A stretch of DNA of 64,000 nucleotides from Ensifer adhaerens (GTDB lineage: Bacteria; Pseudomonadota; Alphaproteobacteria; Rhizobiales; Rhizobiaceae), in assembly GCF_013283195.1 (NCBI RefSeq), contig NZ_JABEKT010000001.1, positions 124,001-188,000 on the forward strand. Reading direction: 5' to 3'. Of the stretch, positions 19,835-28,735 are shown in pieces; within the stretch, counting starts at the first letter, position 1; every line of letters begins with the position of its first letter. The position numbers were made by a program, and so were the translations under genes. The notes under the pieces are model-generated. The model had not been told where the DNA came from and made no database searches. It was given only the letters and a program-made list of their open reading frames with translations.

Positions 19835-20266
19835 CTAACGCGGCGGCGTATCGAGCCCGGCCATGCGGCAGACCTCGATCCACTCGTCCTCGGTGACCGG
19901 CTGGACCGAAAGGCGCATGCTGGTGACCAGCGCCATGTTGGAAAGCTTGGGGTTGTCCTTGATTTCCTTCAGCGTCACCGGACGCGGCACGTCGCGGACG
20001 GCACGGATGTCGACGCAGTCCCAGCGGGCGTCGCCCTCGGCGGTCGAATCGGGGTGCGACAGCGCGCAGACCTCGGTGATCCCGACGATTTCGAGCCCCT
20101 CGTTCGAGTGATAAAAGAAGCCCTTGTCGCCGATCTGCATCGCCCGCATGTTGTTGCGCGCGAGATAGTTGCGAACGCCGGTCCACTCGGTGCCCTTCGC
20201 ACCGGCATCCTTCTGCATCTGCCAGGACCACTTGAAGGGCTCGGATTTGTAAAGCCAGAACGCCAT
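19835..20266 (-). CDS. EVE domain protein
   Basis: A 143-residue single-domain EVE protein (PUA-like fold). Seen: the N-terminal MAFWLYKSEPFKWSWQMQ, GTEWTGVRNYLARNNMRAMQIGDKGFFYHS, and the VGITEVCA segment, all typical of the family. EVE domains bind modified bases in DNA or RNA; stand-alone bacterial copies are of uncertain function. The start at 20266 lies seven bases after the YciI-like gene stop, so the two are probably co-transcribed. The longer upstream frame overlaps the neighbour and is ignored. Confidence 0.88.
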   Translation of the reverse strand: MAFWLYKSEPFKWSWQMQKDAGAKGTEWTGVRNYLARNNMRAMQIGDKGFFYHSNEGLEIVGITEVCALSHPDSTAEGDARWDCVDIRAVRDVPRPVTLKEIKDNPKLSNMALVTSMRLSVQPVTEDEWIEVCRMAGLDTPPR

Positions 20267-20273
20267 TCGTGTC

Positions 20274-20567
20274 TCAAGCCTCGGGGTTGTTGAAGACCCA
20301 GTTGAAGGCCTTGATTTCGACGTTGGAGAACAGGCCGGCCTGGGCATAAGGATCGGCTTCGGCGATAGCGCGCGCATCGTCGATCGTCTCGGCCTTGACG
20401 ATCACCAGGCTGCCGGTCGGCTTGCCGTCGTCGCCGAGGAAGGGACCGGCCATCTTCAGGATGCCCTTGGCATTGAGGTCGTTGAGATAGGCGACGTGAT
20501 CCGGGCGCGTGTCGAGCCGAAGCTGCAGCGCGCCTGATTTGTCGGTGCATTGAAGTGCGAAAAGCAT
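20274..20567 (-). CDS. YciI-like protein
   Basis: A 97-residue protein of the YCII fold. Seen: MLFALQCTDKSGALQLRL, RPDHVAYLNDL with the conserved His, and AIAEADPYAQAGLFSNVEIKAFNWVF with the Asp of the His-Asp pair. Family members are small alpha/beta-barrel proteins, suspected hydrolases or dehydrochlorinase relatives; a specific reaction is not predictable. It is followed by the EVE gene after seven bases. The upstream gap to gpsA carries a palindromic repeat at 20594-20638, suggesting separate transcription from gpsA. Confidence 0.85.
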   Translation of the reverse strand: MLFALQCTDKSGALQLRLDTRPDHVAYLNDLNAKGILKMAGPFLGDDGKPTGSLVIVKAETIDDARAIAEADPYAQAGLFSNVEIKAFNWVFNNPEA

Positions 20568-20593
20568 GCTTCCTCCTTAGGTTTTCGTTTGGC

Positions 20594-20638
20594 GCGGGAT
20601 GCGAACGGAAAACTGACTGGCACTTTTCCTCATCCCGC
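20594..20638. repeat. Palindromic intergenic repeat, variant form
   Basis: Outer arms GCGGGATG/CATCCCGC and inner GGAAAA/TTTTCC. Read on the minus strand it shares the AGGAAAAGTGC and GTTTTCCGT core with the elements at 4021-4073 and 18871-18923, but with a different outer stem. It lies between gpsA and the YciI gene. Confidence 0.75.
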
Positions 20639-20646
20639 CCACCGGT

Positions 20647-21636
20647 TCATTCCTGGGTGATCGGACGGGACATCAATTGTTCAAGGGCGGTGCGCACATC
20701 GAGCCTGCCGTCGATGATCGCGGCAACCGCCTCGGTGATCGGCATCTCGACGCCGAGCTCGCGAGCGACACGGGCGGCCACCGAGGCGGCAAATGCGCCC
20801 TCGACGAGTTCGCCCTGGCGCCCGCTGGCGCGGCCATCCTTGCCGAGCGCGATGCCGAAGCGCAGGTTGCGCGACTGGTGGCTGGTTGCCGTCAACACCA
20901 AATCGCCGAGGCCCGAGAGACCGCGAACCGTATCGGCATCGCCGCCTTCGGCGACGACGAAGCGGGACATTTCCGCAAGACCGCGCGAGATCAGCGCCGC
21001 CCGGGCGCTATCGCCGAGCCCGGCGCCCTCGACGATGCCGCAGGCGATGGCAAGCACATTCTTCAGCGCGCCGCCGAGCTGAACGCCGATGCGATCTTCA
21101 GAAGGATAAAGACGGAAGGTCGGGCCGGACAGCGCTTCGGCAAGCAGCGTTGCCGTGGAATTCTCCGCGGCGGCAACCACCATCGCCGTCGGCAGGCCCT
21201 TGGCAATGTCGGCCGCAAAGCCGGGACCGGAGAGCACGCCGATACCGTGTCCCGGCAATTCCTCCAGAAGCACGTCAGTCAGGAGGCGGCCGGTTGCCTG
21301 TTCCATGCCCTTGGCACAGGTGACGATCGTTGCCGCGGCATTGATCGATGGGCCGTATTGGCGCGCGGCTTCGCGGTGCGCCTGCGACGGCATGACGAAC
21401 AACACGATCTCGGCATCGCCAAGCACCGCGACATCGGCGCTGTGCTTGAGGCCTGCCGGCAGGTCGATGCCGGGAAGCGCCTGCTCGTTGCGGCCGGTCC
21501 GCCGGCATTCTTCGGCCGTCTCTTTCCGGCGGGCGAGCAGGGTCACGTCGCTGCCGTCGGCAGATGCGGCAACGGCAGCAAGCGCTGTGCCGAAGGCACC
21601 GGCGCCGACCACCACGATCTTGGGATTGGTGTTCAT
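20647..21636 (-). CDS. gpsA: Glycerol-3-phosphate dehydrogenase [NAD(P)+]
   Basis: Cytoplasmic enzyme making sn-glycerol-3-phosphate from dihydroxyacetone phosphate for phospholipid synthesis. From [25 protein letters not shown] it is 329 residues, the usual length. Seen: the N-terminal GxGxxG loop (GAGAFG), [15 protein letters not shown], the catalytic lysine region [15 protein letters not shown], and [20 protein letters not shown]. It lies 31 bases downstream of tsaD on the same strand, a gene pairing common in alphaproteobacteria. The in-frame upstream extension overlaps tsaD and is not used. Confidence 0.95.
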   Translation of the reverse strand: MNTNPKIVVVGAGAFGTALAAVAASADGSDVTLLARRKETAEECRRTGRNEQALPGIDLPAGLKHSADVAVLGDAEIVLFVMPSQAHREAARQYGPSINAAATIVTCAKGMEQATGRLLTDVLLEELPGHGIGVLSGPGFAADIAKGLPTAMVVAAAENSTATLLAEALSGPTFRLYPSEDRIGVQLGGALKNVLAIACGIVEGAGLGDSARAALISRGLAEMSRFVVAEGGDADTVRGLSGLGDLVLTATSHQSRNLRFGIALGKDGRASGRQGELVEGAFAASVAARVARELGVEMPITEAVAAIIDGRLDVRTALEQLMSRPITQE

Positions 21637-21667
21637 CGTCTGTCCATCATGCGCTGGCTGATTTCCG

Positions 21668-22762
21668 TCATGCCTTGGCGCCACGCTTGCCGGAACCGAG
21701 CAAGGTCTGCGCCTGTTGGTCGAGCGGCCAGCGCGAGCGTGGCGCGACATCGAGACCGTCGGCCGGCAAGCCGGCGGCAAACCGCTCGGCACCCGCCCAG
21801 GCGATCATCGCGGCATTGTCAGTGCAAAGCTGAAGCGGCGGCGCGATGAAATCGAAGCCGTTCTTGTTGCAAAGATCCTGGAGCGTCGCCCGCAGCACCT
21901 GGTTGGCGGCAACGCCGCCGGCCACGACAAGCGCCGGCTTTTCGACGGACGCATGATCCGTCTTGAACCGCTTCAAGCCGCGGCCGATCCGATCCTTGAG
22001 CGTGCGCGAGATCGCGCGCTGGAAGGAGGCGCAAATGTCGGCGATATCCTGGTCGGTCACCGGCTCCAGCGACTGGGCCGCCTGCCGCACCGCTGTCTTC
22101 AGGCCGGAGAAGGAGAAATCGAGCCTGGCATCGCCCACCAGCGGCCGCGGAAAATCAAACCGCTCGGCATTGCCGGTGAGCGCCGCGCGCTCGACGGCAG
22201 GGCCGCCGGGATAGGGAAGACCGAGGAGCTTTGCCGTCTTGTCGAAGGCTTCACCGAGCGCGTCGTCGATCGTCGTGCCCCAGCGCTCGTACTCGCCGAC
22301 GCCCTTGACCAGGATAAGCTGGGTGTGACCGCCCGAGACGAGCAGCATCAGATAGGGAAACGTCAAACCATCTGTCAGCCGCGCGGTGAGCGCATGCCCC
22401 TCGAGATGGTTGACGGCATAAAGCGGCTTGCCGGTCGCCCGGGCGATCGCCTTGCCGGTCATCAAGCCGACGATCAGCCCGCCGATCAGACCGGGACCAC
22501 TTGTCGCAGCAATGGCATCGATGTCGTCAAGCGTGACGCCGGCGCGTAAGAGCGCCTCCTCGATCAGCGTGTCGAGCGCCTCGACATGGGCACGCGCAGC
22601 GATCTCCGGAACCACGCCGCCATAGGCGCTATGCTCTTCCAGCTGGCTGAGCACGACGTCGCCGAGTATGTTTCCCCTGCCGTTTTCGTCGCGCAGCACG
22701 ACGGAAGCGGCGGTTTCGTCGCAGCTTGTTTCTATGCCGAGGATGCGCATGGGCGGGGACAT
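21668..22762 (-). CDS. tsaD: tRNA N6-adenosine threonylcarbamoyltransferase
   Basis: Catalytic subunit that transfers the threonylcarbamoyl group to A37 of ANN-decoding tRNAs (t6A). The 364 residues belong to the Kae1/TsaD/YgjD family. Seen: the N-terminal [18 protein letters not shown], the metal-binding NHLEGH (H119 and H123), [11 protein letters not shown], the ASKH-fold [13 protein letters not shown], and the C-terminal [12 protein letters not shown], which supplies the metal-binding Asp. An alternative start four codons downstream (MRILGIE) is equally plausible; neither has a strong ribosome binding site. It is divergent from hemC across 74 bases. Confidence 0.95.
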   Translation of the reverse strand: MSPPMRILGIETSCDETAASVVLRDENGRGNILGDVVLSQLEEHSAYGGVVPEIAARAHVEALDTLIEEALLRAGVTLDDIDAIAATSGPGLIGGLIVGLMTGKAIARATGKPLYAVNHLEGHALTARLTDGLTFPYLMLLVSGGHTQLILVKGVGEYERWGTTIDDALGEAFDKTAKLLGLPYPGGPAVERAALTGNAERFDFPRPLVGDARLDFSFSGLKTAVRQAAQSLEPVTDQDIADICASFQRAISRTLKDRIGRGLKRFKTDHASVEKPALVVAGGVAANQVLRATLQDLCNKNGFDFIAPPLQLCTDNAAMIAWAGAERFAAGLPADGLDVAPRSRWPLDQQAQTLLGSGKRGAKA

Positions 22763-22836
22763 CAGGAACTACTCAAAGATTGCGGTCGCACCGAAAGGTG
22801 GGTACACGGAACTCCGGTAACAATGGATAGCCTTTG

Positions 22837-23766
22837 ATGCAAACAAAACCTTTCCGGATCGGCACGCGCGGCAGCCCGCTGGCGCTCGCTCAAGCCCATG
22901 AAACGCGCGATCGCCTTGTCGCCGCGCATGGTCTGTCGCCGGAAATGTTCGAGGTCGTCATCCTGTCCACCAAGGGCGACCGCATCACCGATCGATCGCT
23001 CGCCGAGATCGGCGGCAAGGGCCTGTTCACCGAGGAAATCGAGCAGCAGTTGCTCTCGGGCGAACTGGATTTCGCCGTGCATTCCTCGAAGGACATGCCG
23101 ACCAGACTGCCTGATGGCCTGTTCCTCTCCGCCTTCCTGCCGCGCGAGGACATCCGCGACGCCTTCATCGGCCGCACGGCACCCAAGCTGATGGACTTGC
23201 CGGAAGGCGTGACAGTCGGCTCGTCGTCGCTGCGCCGCCAGGCACTGATCCGAAGGCTCCGCCCCGACATCAATGTCATCACCTATCGCGGCCAGGTCGA
23301 GACGCGGCTGCGCAAGCTTTCCGAAGGTCAGGTCGATGCGACGCTGCTCGCCTATGCCGGCCTGAAGCGGCTCGGCATGACAGACGTGCCGACCGAACTG
23401 CTCGATCCGGAAGAATTTCCGCCGGCACCGGCACAAGGTGCGATCTGTATCGAGAGCAGGATCGGCGACAGCCGCGTCAACGACCTGCTCGCGGCCATCG
23501 ACGATGCCCGAACCCATGAAGCGGTCGCCTGCGAACGCGGCTTCCTGGCGACACTCGACGGCTCCTGTCGCACCCCGATCGCCGGCCTGGCGGTCTCGGA
23601 CGGCACGCATCTGCGCTTCTCCGGCATGATCCTGACGCCCGACGGTCGCACCCATCACCGGGTTACGATCGAAGGCAAGGCGGCCGACGCCATGGCACTT
23701 GGGCAAAAGGCCGGCGAACAGATCCGCGCCGACGCGGGACCGGGCTTCTTCTCGAGCTGGATCTGA
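22837..23766 (+). CDS. hemC: Porphobilinogen deaminase
   Basis: Hydroxymethylbilane synthase, polymerising four porphobilinogens in tetrapyrrole synthesis. From the ATG at 22837 it has 309 residues. Seen: [15 protein letters not shown], the substrate-binding HSSKDMPT, the Arg-rich [17 protein letters not shown], and the dipyrromethane-cofactor cysteine in [10 protein letters not shown] (C244). A TTG one codon earlier is in frame but unneeded. It is followed by hemD after three bases and shares a short divergent region with tsaD. It feeds heme and the siroheme/cobalamin branch. Confidence 0.97.
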   Translation: MQTKPFRIGTRGSPLALAQAHETRDRLVAAHGLSPEMFEVVILSTKGDRITDRSLAEIGGKGLFTEEIEQQLLSGELDFAVHSSKDMPTRLPDGLFLSAFLPREDIRDAFIGRTAPKLMDLPEGVTVGSSSLRRQALIRRLRPDINVITYRGQVETRLRKLSEGQVDATLLAYAGLKRLGMTDVPTELLDPEEFPPAPAQGAICIESRIGDSRVNDLLAAIDDARTHEAVACERGFLATLDGSCRTPIAGLAVSDGTHLRFSGMILTPDGRTHHRVTIEGKAADAMALGQKAGEQIRADAGPGFFSSWI

Positions 23767-23769
23767 ATC

Positions 23770-24480
23770 ATGCGGCTGCTCGTGACCCGGCCGCAACCCG
23801 CTGCGGAGGCTACGGCCCGCCGGCTGGAGCGCTTGGGTCACCGGCCCCAGTTGCTGCCGCTGGCGCAGGCGCAACATTTGCCGCAGGCCGCGCGAACAGC
23901 ACTCGAAACGCCGCATGACGCGATCGCGCTGACGAGCGCCGAAGCTGTTCGGGTGCTGGCCGAACTTGAGGCCAATCTCACACCGCATAAGGCCAAACCC
24001 TGTTTTTGCGTCGGCGAAGCGACGTCGCGCGCGGCGCGCGCACTTGGCTTCACCCAGGTCCACCCGGCAGAAGGCACCGGAAAGAGCCTTGCGGAGCTGA
24101 TCGCGGCCACGCCTTCTCGATCCGAACGACCGCTCCTCTATCTCGCAGGCTCCCCCCGCTCCAAAGGATTTGAAGCGACGCTTCGGCAGCTTCACATCGA
24201 TCATGTCACCGTCGAATGCTACCGGATGCAGCCGATTACCCATCCACCGGACGCATTGACACGCCTGCTTTCCGCCGGTCGGCCAGATGCCGTGCTGCTC
24301 TATTCCAACGACACGGCGCGGCGCTTCGCAGCGCTGCTGGTCGACGTGGGCCTTGAAGCCGCCGCTTTCTCACCGCGCTACCTCTGCCTGAGTGACGCGG
24401 TTGCCGCGGCTCTACCGGAAGGAGCACCGGTCGAGATCGCCGCAAGACCCGACGAGGAAAGCCTTTTCAGCCTCCTCTAA
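23770..24480 (+). CDS. hemD: Uroporphyrinogen-III synthase
   Basis: Cyclises hydroxymethylbilane to uroporphyrinogen III. The 236 residues show weak conservation, as usual for HemD. Seen: MRLLVTRPQPAAEATARRLE at the N-terminus, DAIALTSAEAVRVLAE, CVGEATSRAARALGF, LLYLAGSPRSKGF, and DAVLLYSNDTARRFAALL followed by CLSDAVAAAL, which reproduce the two-domain pattern. The position three bases after hemC and before mic60-hemY strongly supports the call. Confidence 0.93.
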   Translation: MRLLVTRPQPAAEATARRLERLGHRPQLLPLAQAQHLPQAARTALETPHDAIALTSAEAVRVLAELEANLTPHKAKPCFCVGEATSRAARALGFTQVHPAEGTGKSLAELIAATPSRSERPLLYLAGSPRSKGFEATLRQLHIDHVTVECYRMQPITHPPDALTRLLSAGRPDAVLLYSNDTARRFAALLVDVGLEAAAFSPRYLCLSDAVAAALPEGAPVEIAARPDEESLFSLL

Positions 24481-24583
24481 TGCTATTTCGATCAAAAAAC
24501 GGAACAAGGGGGGCTTTCCCTCACCGGTCAGCCTGACTAGGTTTGTTGCGAGAACCGACAGGCAACAACGGTAGGAGGTCACC

Positions 24584-25822
24584 ATGGTATCGGAAAACCC
24601 GCCGCGCCGCTCGAAAGCCGAGAAAGAGCCGCTGACGATCGACCTTGAAGCGGAAAAGCCCGTGGCTGAAAACACCGAGGCAACCGCGAGCCACGCAGCA
24701 GCTGCCGATGAGCCGACCGAGCCCCCCGAAGCCGATGGCGCTGCGGAAGCGCGCCTTGAAGAGGAGATCGAGGAGCAGCGCGCCGATGCGGCGGCCGCCG
24801 TCTTCACCGAAGAGCCGCCGCATATCAGTCGCACGCCCGAGGCGACAGTGGTGCAGAAACCGTCTTCGAGCGCCGGCGCGCTGGCCGCGGGTATCCTCGG
24901 CGGCCTCGTCACGCTCGCCGGCTTCGGCGTACTGCAATATGCCGGCTATATACCGGGGCTTGGCCCCGACCGAGGCGCGTCGACCGCGGAGCTCACGCTT
25001 TCGAGCGAGGTCCAGGCGCTGCGCGACCAGGTGGCCGGCATTCAGGCACCGACTGCGACCATCGACATGGCGCCGCTCGAGAACCGCCTCGCAGCCCTGG
25101 AGCAGACTGCGGCACAACCGGCTGCCAGCGGGGCGCCGGCTGCCGAGGTGACGGCTCTGCAAGCCGAAGTGACGAACCTGACCAAGGAGATCGCCGCGCT
25201 GAAATCGGGCCTCGCTGACGCGCAGCAATCCGCGACGGCGGCGAGGGCCGAACTGGCAAGCCGCATCGACACCGCCGAGCAGAAACTCAACGAGCCCGCC
25301 AATGACATCCAGGTCGCAAAGGCTGTTGCCGTGACGGCGCTCAAGAGCGCGATCGACCGCGGCGGACCGTTCCTGGCCGAACTCGACGCACTTCGCAGCA
25401 TCGCGCCGGACGAGACGGCAGTAACCGGCCTCGCCCAGGATGCAACGACAGGCGTGCCAACGCGGGCCGACCTTCGGCGTGATTTTGCAGCCGCGGCTGA
25501 TACGATGCTCGATACGCTCGATCAACCGGATCCGAACGAGGGCATCTTCGACCGCCTCGTTTCCAGCGCCATGTCCGGCATTCGCGTGCGCCCCGTCGGC
25601 AGCGTCGAAGGAGAGACGCCGGAAGCCGTCGTCGCCCGCATCGAGGACAAGCTGAACAACGGCGATCTCAAGGGCGCGGCATTGGAGTGGGATGCTCTGC
25701 CTGCAGCCGCCAAGACTGCCGGCGAAGCGTTCAAGGTCAAGCTTGACCAGCGTCTGCGGGTCGAGGGCATCATCGATGCGGCGGTCGCTGCAACGATGAA
25801 CAAGACCGCCACTCAGGGCTGA
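24584..25822 (+). CDS. Mitofilin/Mic60-like inner-membrane protein
   Basis: A 412-residue protein with an acidic, Ala/Pro/Glu-rich N-terminal tail (1-95), one transmembrane helix (about 98-120, AGALAAGILGGLVTLAGFG), a long coiled-coil region (about 137-245) and a C-terminal domain with LVSSAMSGIRVRPVG and KFKVKLDQRL-like helices that match the mitofilin signature. Alphaproteobacterial homologues of the MICOS core subunit Mic60 are known to sit in the hem cluster between hemD and hemY and to bend inner membrane, which fits exactly. Its start has TAGGAGGTCACC upstream. Topology predicted: short N-terminal cytoplasmic tail, C-terminus in the periplasm. Confidence 0.88.
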   Translation: MVSENPPRRSKAEKEPLTIDLEAEKPVAENTEATASHAAAADEPTEPPEADGAAEARLEEEIEEQRADAAAAVFTEEPPHISRTPEATVVQKPSSSAGALAAGILGGLVTLAGFGVLQYAGYIPGLGPDRGASTAELTLSSEVQALRDQVAGIQAPTATIDMAPLENRLAALEQTAAQPAASGAPAAEVTALQAEVTNLTKEIAALKSGLADAQQSATAARAELASRIDTAEQKLNEPANDIQVAKAVAVTALKSAIDRGGPFLAELDALRSIAPDETAVTGLAQDATTGVPTRADLRRDFAAAADTMLDTLDQPDPNEGIFDRLVSSAMSGIRVRPVGSVEGETPEAVVARIEDKLNNGDLKGAALEWDALPAAAKTAGEAFKVKLDQRLRVEGIIDAAVAATMNKTATQG

Positions 25823-25833
25823 GGAAGACAGAC

Positions 25834-27480
25834 ATGATCCGCATTTTGATCTTCATCCTGATCGTGCTCGGCCTCGGCCTCGGCTTCGCGTGGCTCGCGG
25901 ATCGGCCCGGCGAACTGTCGCTCGTCTGGCAAGGCCAGCTCATCGAGATGAGCCTGATGCGTGCGGCGTCTCTGCTGATCTCACTGGTCGCCGCGGTGCT
26001 GATCGCCATCTGGCTGGTGCGTACCATCTGGCTGTCGCCGCACACCGTCACCCGCTATTTCCGCGCCCGCAAACGCGACAGGGGTTACCAGGCGCTGTCG
26101 ACCGGCCTGATTGCCGCCGGTGCCGGCGACGCCAACCAGGCGCGCAAGATGACGGCGCGCACCCGCGGCCTGATCAGCGCCGACCAGGAGCCGCTGATCC
26201 ACTTGCTCGAAGCCCAGACCTTCCTGATCGAGGGCAAATACGACGACGCCCGCAAGAAATTCGAACTGATGGCCGACGACCCGGAAACGCGGGAACTCGG
26301 CCTGCGCGGTCTCTATCTCGAGGCCAAGCGCCTGGGCGCCCACGAAGCGGCCCGCCAATATGCCGAACGCGCGGCGGAAAAGGCGCCGCACCTGCCCTGG
26401 GCAACGCTGGCAACGCTCGACAGCCAGAGCCAGGCCGGACAATGGGACGACGCACTGCGCCTCCTCGACCAGAGCCGGACCGCTCACGTGCTGGAGCGCA
26501 AGGACGCCGACCGCAAGAAGGCCGTGCTCCTGACCGCCCGCGCCATGACCCGTCTCGACGGCGATGCCAAGACGGCTCGCGATGACGCGCTTGCAGCGCT
26601 CAAGCTAGACGAAAACCTTGTGCCGGCAGCACTCATCGCGGCAAAGGCGCTGTTTCGCGAGGACAACCTGCGCAAAGGCGCATCGATCCTCGAAAAAGCG
26701 TGGAAGCATGAACCGCATCCCGACATCGCGCGCCTTTATGTCAGGGCACGGGGCGGCGACACGGCGGTCGACCGGCTGAAGCGCGCGAGAAAACTCGAAT
26801 CGCTCCGCCCGAACAACGCGGTTGCCATGGCCGCCGTTGCCGAGGCGGCGCTGGAAGCCCGCGAGCTTCTGCTTGCCCGCACCAAGGCGGAGGCGGCCGC
26901 ACGGCTGGAGCCGACCGAGAGCATCTTTCTGCTGCTTGCCGATATCGAGGAGGCCGACACCGGCGACGAGGGCCGTATCCGCCACTGGATGGCCCAGGCC
27001 CTGAAGAGCCCGCGCGACCCGGCCTGGACGGCCGATGGCGTGACCTCGCCGACCTGGCTGCCGGTCTCGCCGATCAGCGGACGGCTCGATGCATTCGAAT
27101 GGAAGGCACCGTCGCTGCAGCTTGCCACACAGGTCGAGGACGGCCATCTGAACGCCGATCAAGCGATCCGCAGCTTGCCGCCAGTCTTGGCCGAGCACCA
27201 TCCGGTGCCCCATGGCACGGCTCCAGCGAAACAGGTTGTCGATGCGCCCGTGATCTTCGAAGCGGTATCCGAACCTCCGCGGGAGCGCCCGGAGCCGATC
27301 AAGGTTGCGGAAGCTAGAAAACCGGCCTCGGTCGTCGAAAAGCCCCGCGAAAAAGATGGCGCCTCCAATGGCGAGCCGGTCGCCGACCCGTTCTTCGGCC
27401 GTGCCCCCGATGATCCCGGCGTGCGGGAACCGGCTGCCGGCGAGAAGCTGCCGGAAAAGACCAGTTTCCGATTGTTCTGA
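25834..27480 (+). CDS. hemY: HemY-like membrane protein with TPR region
   Basis: A 548-residue protein of the proteobacterial HemY family (not protoporphyrinogen oxidase). Seen: two N-terminal transmembrane helices (about 2-21 and 44-66), the sequence between them GELSLVWQGQLIEMSLMRA typical of the HemY N domain, and a long C-terminal array of helical TPR-like repeats (about 90-400). A Pro/Glu-rich C-terminal tail follows. Its biochemical role is unknown; it is always associated with hem genes. It starts 11 bases after mic60, so the two are co-transcribed. Confidence 0.92.
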   Translation: MIRILIFILIVLGLGLGFAWLADRPGELSLVWQGQLIEMSLMRAASLLISLVAAVLIAIWLVRTIWLSPHTVTRYFRARKRDRGYQALSTGLIAAGAGDANQARKMTARTRGLISADQEPLIHLLEAQTFLIEGKYDDARKKFELMADDPETRELGLRGLYLEAKRLGAHEAARQYAERAAEKAPHLPWATLATLDSQSQAGQWDDALRLLDQSRTAHVLERKDADRKKAVLLTARAMTRLDGDAKTARDDALAALKLDENLVPAALIAAKALFREDNLRKGASILEKAWKHEPHPDIARLYVRARGGDTAVDRLKRARKLESLRPNNAVAMAAVAEAALEARELLLARTKAEAAARLEPTESIFLLLADIEEADTGDEGRIRHWMAQALKSPRDPAWTADGVTSPTWLPVSPISGRLDAFEWKAPSLQLATQVEDGHLNADQAIRSLPPVLAEHHPVPHGTAPAKQVVDAPVIFEAVSEPPRERPEPIKVAEARKPASVVEKPREKDGASNGEPVADPFFGRAPDDPGVREPAAGEKLPEKTSFRLF

Positions 27481-27507
27481 GTTTTGTAAGGGGCTGTGGA
27501 CACAACC

Positions 27508-27990
27508 ATGTTTGAACGCTTCCGGACGTTTCTCGAGGGCCTGACCGGCCCGACGACACGGATCGAGAGGGGCGATCCGCGCGTGGCGGTCATCGCACTC
27601 TGCATTCAGGTGATGGAGGCGGACGGCAAGATCCTTGCCTCCGAACAGCGCAAGATGCGCACTATCATCAAGCAGCACTATGCACTTGACGATGCGGCGC
27701 TCGACGCGCTGGTCGAGGCAGGCCAGTCGGCCGAAAGCGAAGCGATCGACTTCTATCAGTTCACCGCCGAAGTGAAGCGCCACCTTTCCGAAGAGCAGCG
27801 CATCGAACTGATCGGCATGCTCTGGGAGGTTGTCTATGCCGACGGCGAGCGCAGCGAGATGGAAGACCACGTGATCTGGCGGATCGCCGATCTCTTGGGT
27901 GTTTCCGGCCGGGACCGGGTGTTGAAACGACGGGAAGTTGCGGCAAGAATCGATGCGGCGGAAGAAGGCGAACCGCGACAGGAAAGCTGA
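27508..27990 (+). CDS. TerB-like protein
   Basis: A 160-residue protein with two copies of the acidic loop that defines TerB/DjlA-N folds: QVMEADGKILASEQRKM (residues about 30-46) and EVVYADGERSEMEDHVI. Each Asp-Gly acidic loop could bind metal. The rest is alpha-helical. TerB family members occur in tellurite-resistance and stress systems, and stand-alone copies are of unknown role. ATG at 27508 is preferred to the in-frame GTG at 27496. It starts 27 bases after hemY and nearly touches the glutamine amidotransferase, so it likely lies at the end of the hem transcript. Confidence 0.8.
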   Translation: MFERFRTFLEGLTGPTTRIERGDPRVAVIALCIQVMEADGKILASEQRKMRTIIKQHYALDDAALDALVEAGQSAESEAIDFYQFTAEVKRHLSEEQRIELIGMLWEVVYADGERSEMEDHVIWRIADLLGVSGRDRVLKRREVAARIDAAEEGEPRQES

Positions 27991-27991
27991 C

Positions 27992-28720
27992 ATGCCGATA
28001 GCCGCCGAAACCGACAGGAAGCCCATCCTTATCGTCCTGCACCAGGAGCGATCGAGCGCCGGCCGTGTCGGCCAGATCCTCACCCAGAAGGGTTTTTCCC
28101 TCGACATCCGTCGTCCGGCGCTTGGCGACGAGCTGCCGCCGACGCTGGAACACCATGGCGGCACGATCATCTTCGGCGGCCCGATGAGCGCCAACGACGA
28201 GGAGGATTTCGTCCGGCGCGAGATCGACTGGCTGTCGGTGCCGCTGAAGGAAAACAAACCCTATCTCGGCATTTGCCTCGGCGCCCAGATGCTGGCGCGC
28301 AATCTCGGCGGCAAGGTCGCGCCGCACCATGAAGGCATGACGGAGATCGGCTGGTATCCACTGGTTGCCACCGACGCCGGCCGGGCGCTGATGGACTGGC
28401 CTGACATGGTCTATCATTTCCATCGCGAAGGCTTCGACCTGCCTGCGGGCGCCGAGCTTCTGGCAACCGGCAACACCTATCCGAACCAGGCCTTCCGCTA
28501 TGGCGACAACGCCTGGGGCATCCAGTTTCATGGCGAGCTGACGCGCGCCATGATGCATCGCTGGGTGGTGCACGGCGCCCATCGCTTTGAAATGCCGGGC
28601 GCACAGATCGGCAAGGCCCATCTCGACGGGCGCATGCAGCACGACGGGCCGTTGCGCACCTGGATGGAGAATTTCCTCGACCTCATCTTCCTGCAGGCGG
28701 GCGTCAGAAACGCCGCATAG
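27992..28720 (+). CDS. Class I glutamine amidotransferase domain protein (GuaA-N-like)
   Basis: A 242-residue stand-alone class I GATase. Seen: IIFGGPMSANDEEDFVRRE, the nucleophile elbow GICLGAQML with catalytic C95, and the His-x-Glu of IQFHGELT (H180, E182), so the triad is intact. There is no synthetase domain, so the ammonia acceptor is unknown; similar proteins act as gamma-glutamyl hydrolases or GMP-synthetase-like amidotransferases. The start overlaps the TerB gene closely, with one base between, which implies co-transcription. Neighbouring genes give no further clue. Confidence 0.85.
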   Translation: MPIAAETDRKPILIVLHQERSSAGRVGQILTQKGFSLDIRRPALGDELPPTLEHHGGTIIFGGPMSANDEEDFVRREIDWLSVPLKENKPYLGICLGAQMLARNLGGKVAPHHEGMTEIGWYPLVATDAGRALMDWPDMVYHFHREGFDLPAGAELLATGNTYPNQAFRYGDNAWGIQFHGELTRAMMHRWVVHGAHRFEMPGAQIGKAHLDGRMQHDGPLRTWMENFLDLIFLQAGVRNAA

Positions 28721-28735
28721 CGGCAAACCCCACCG

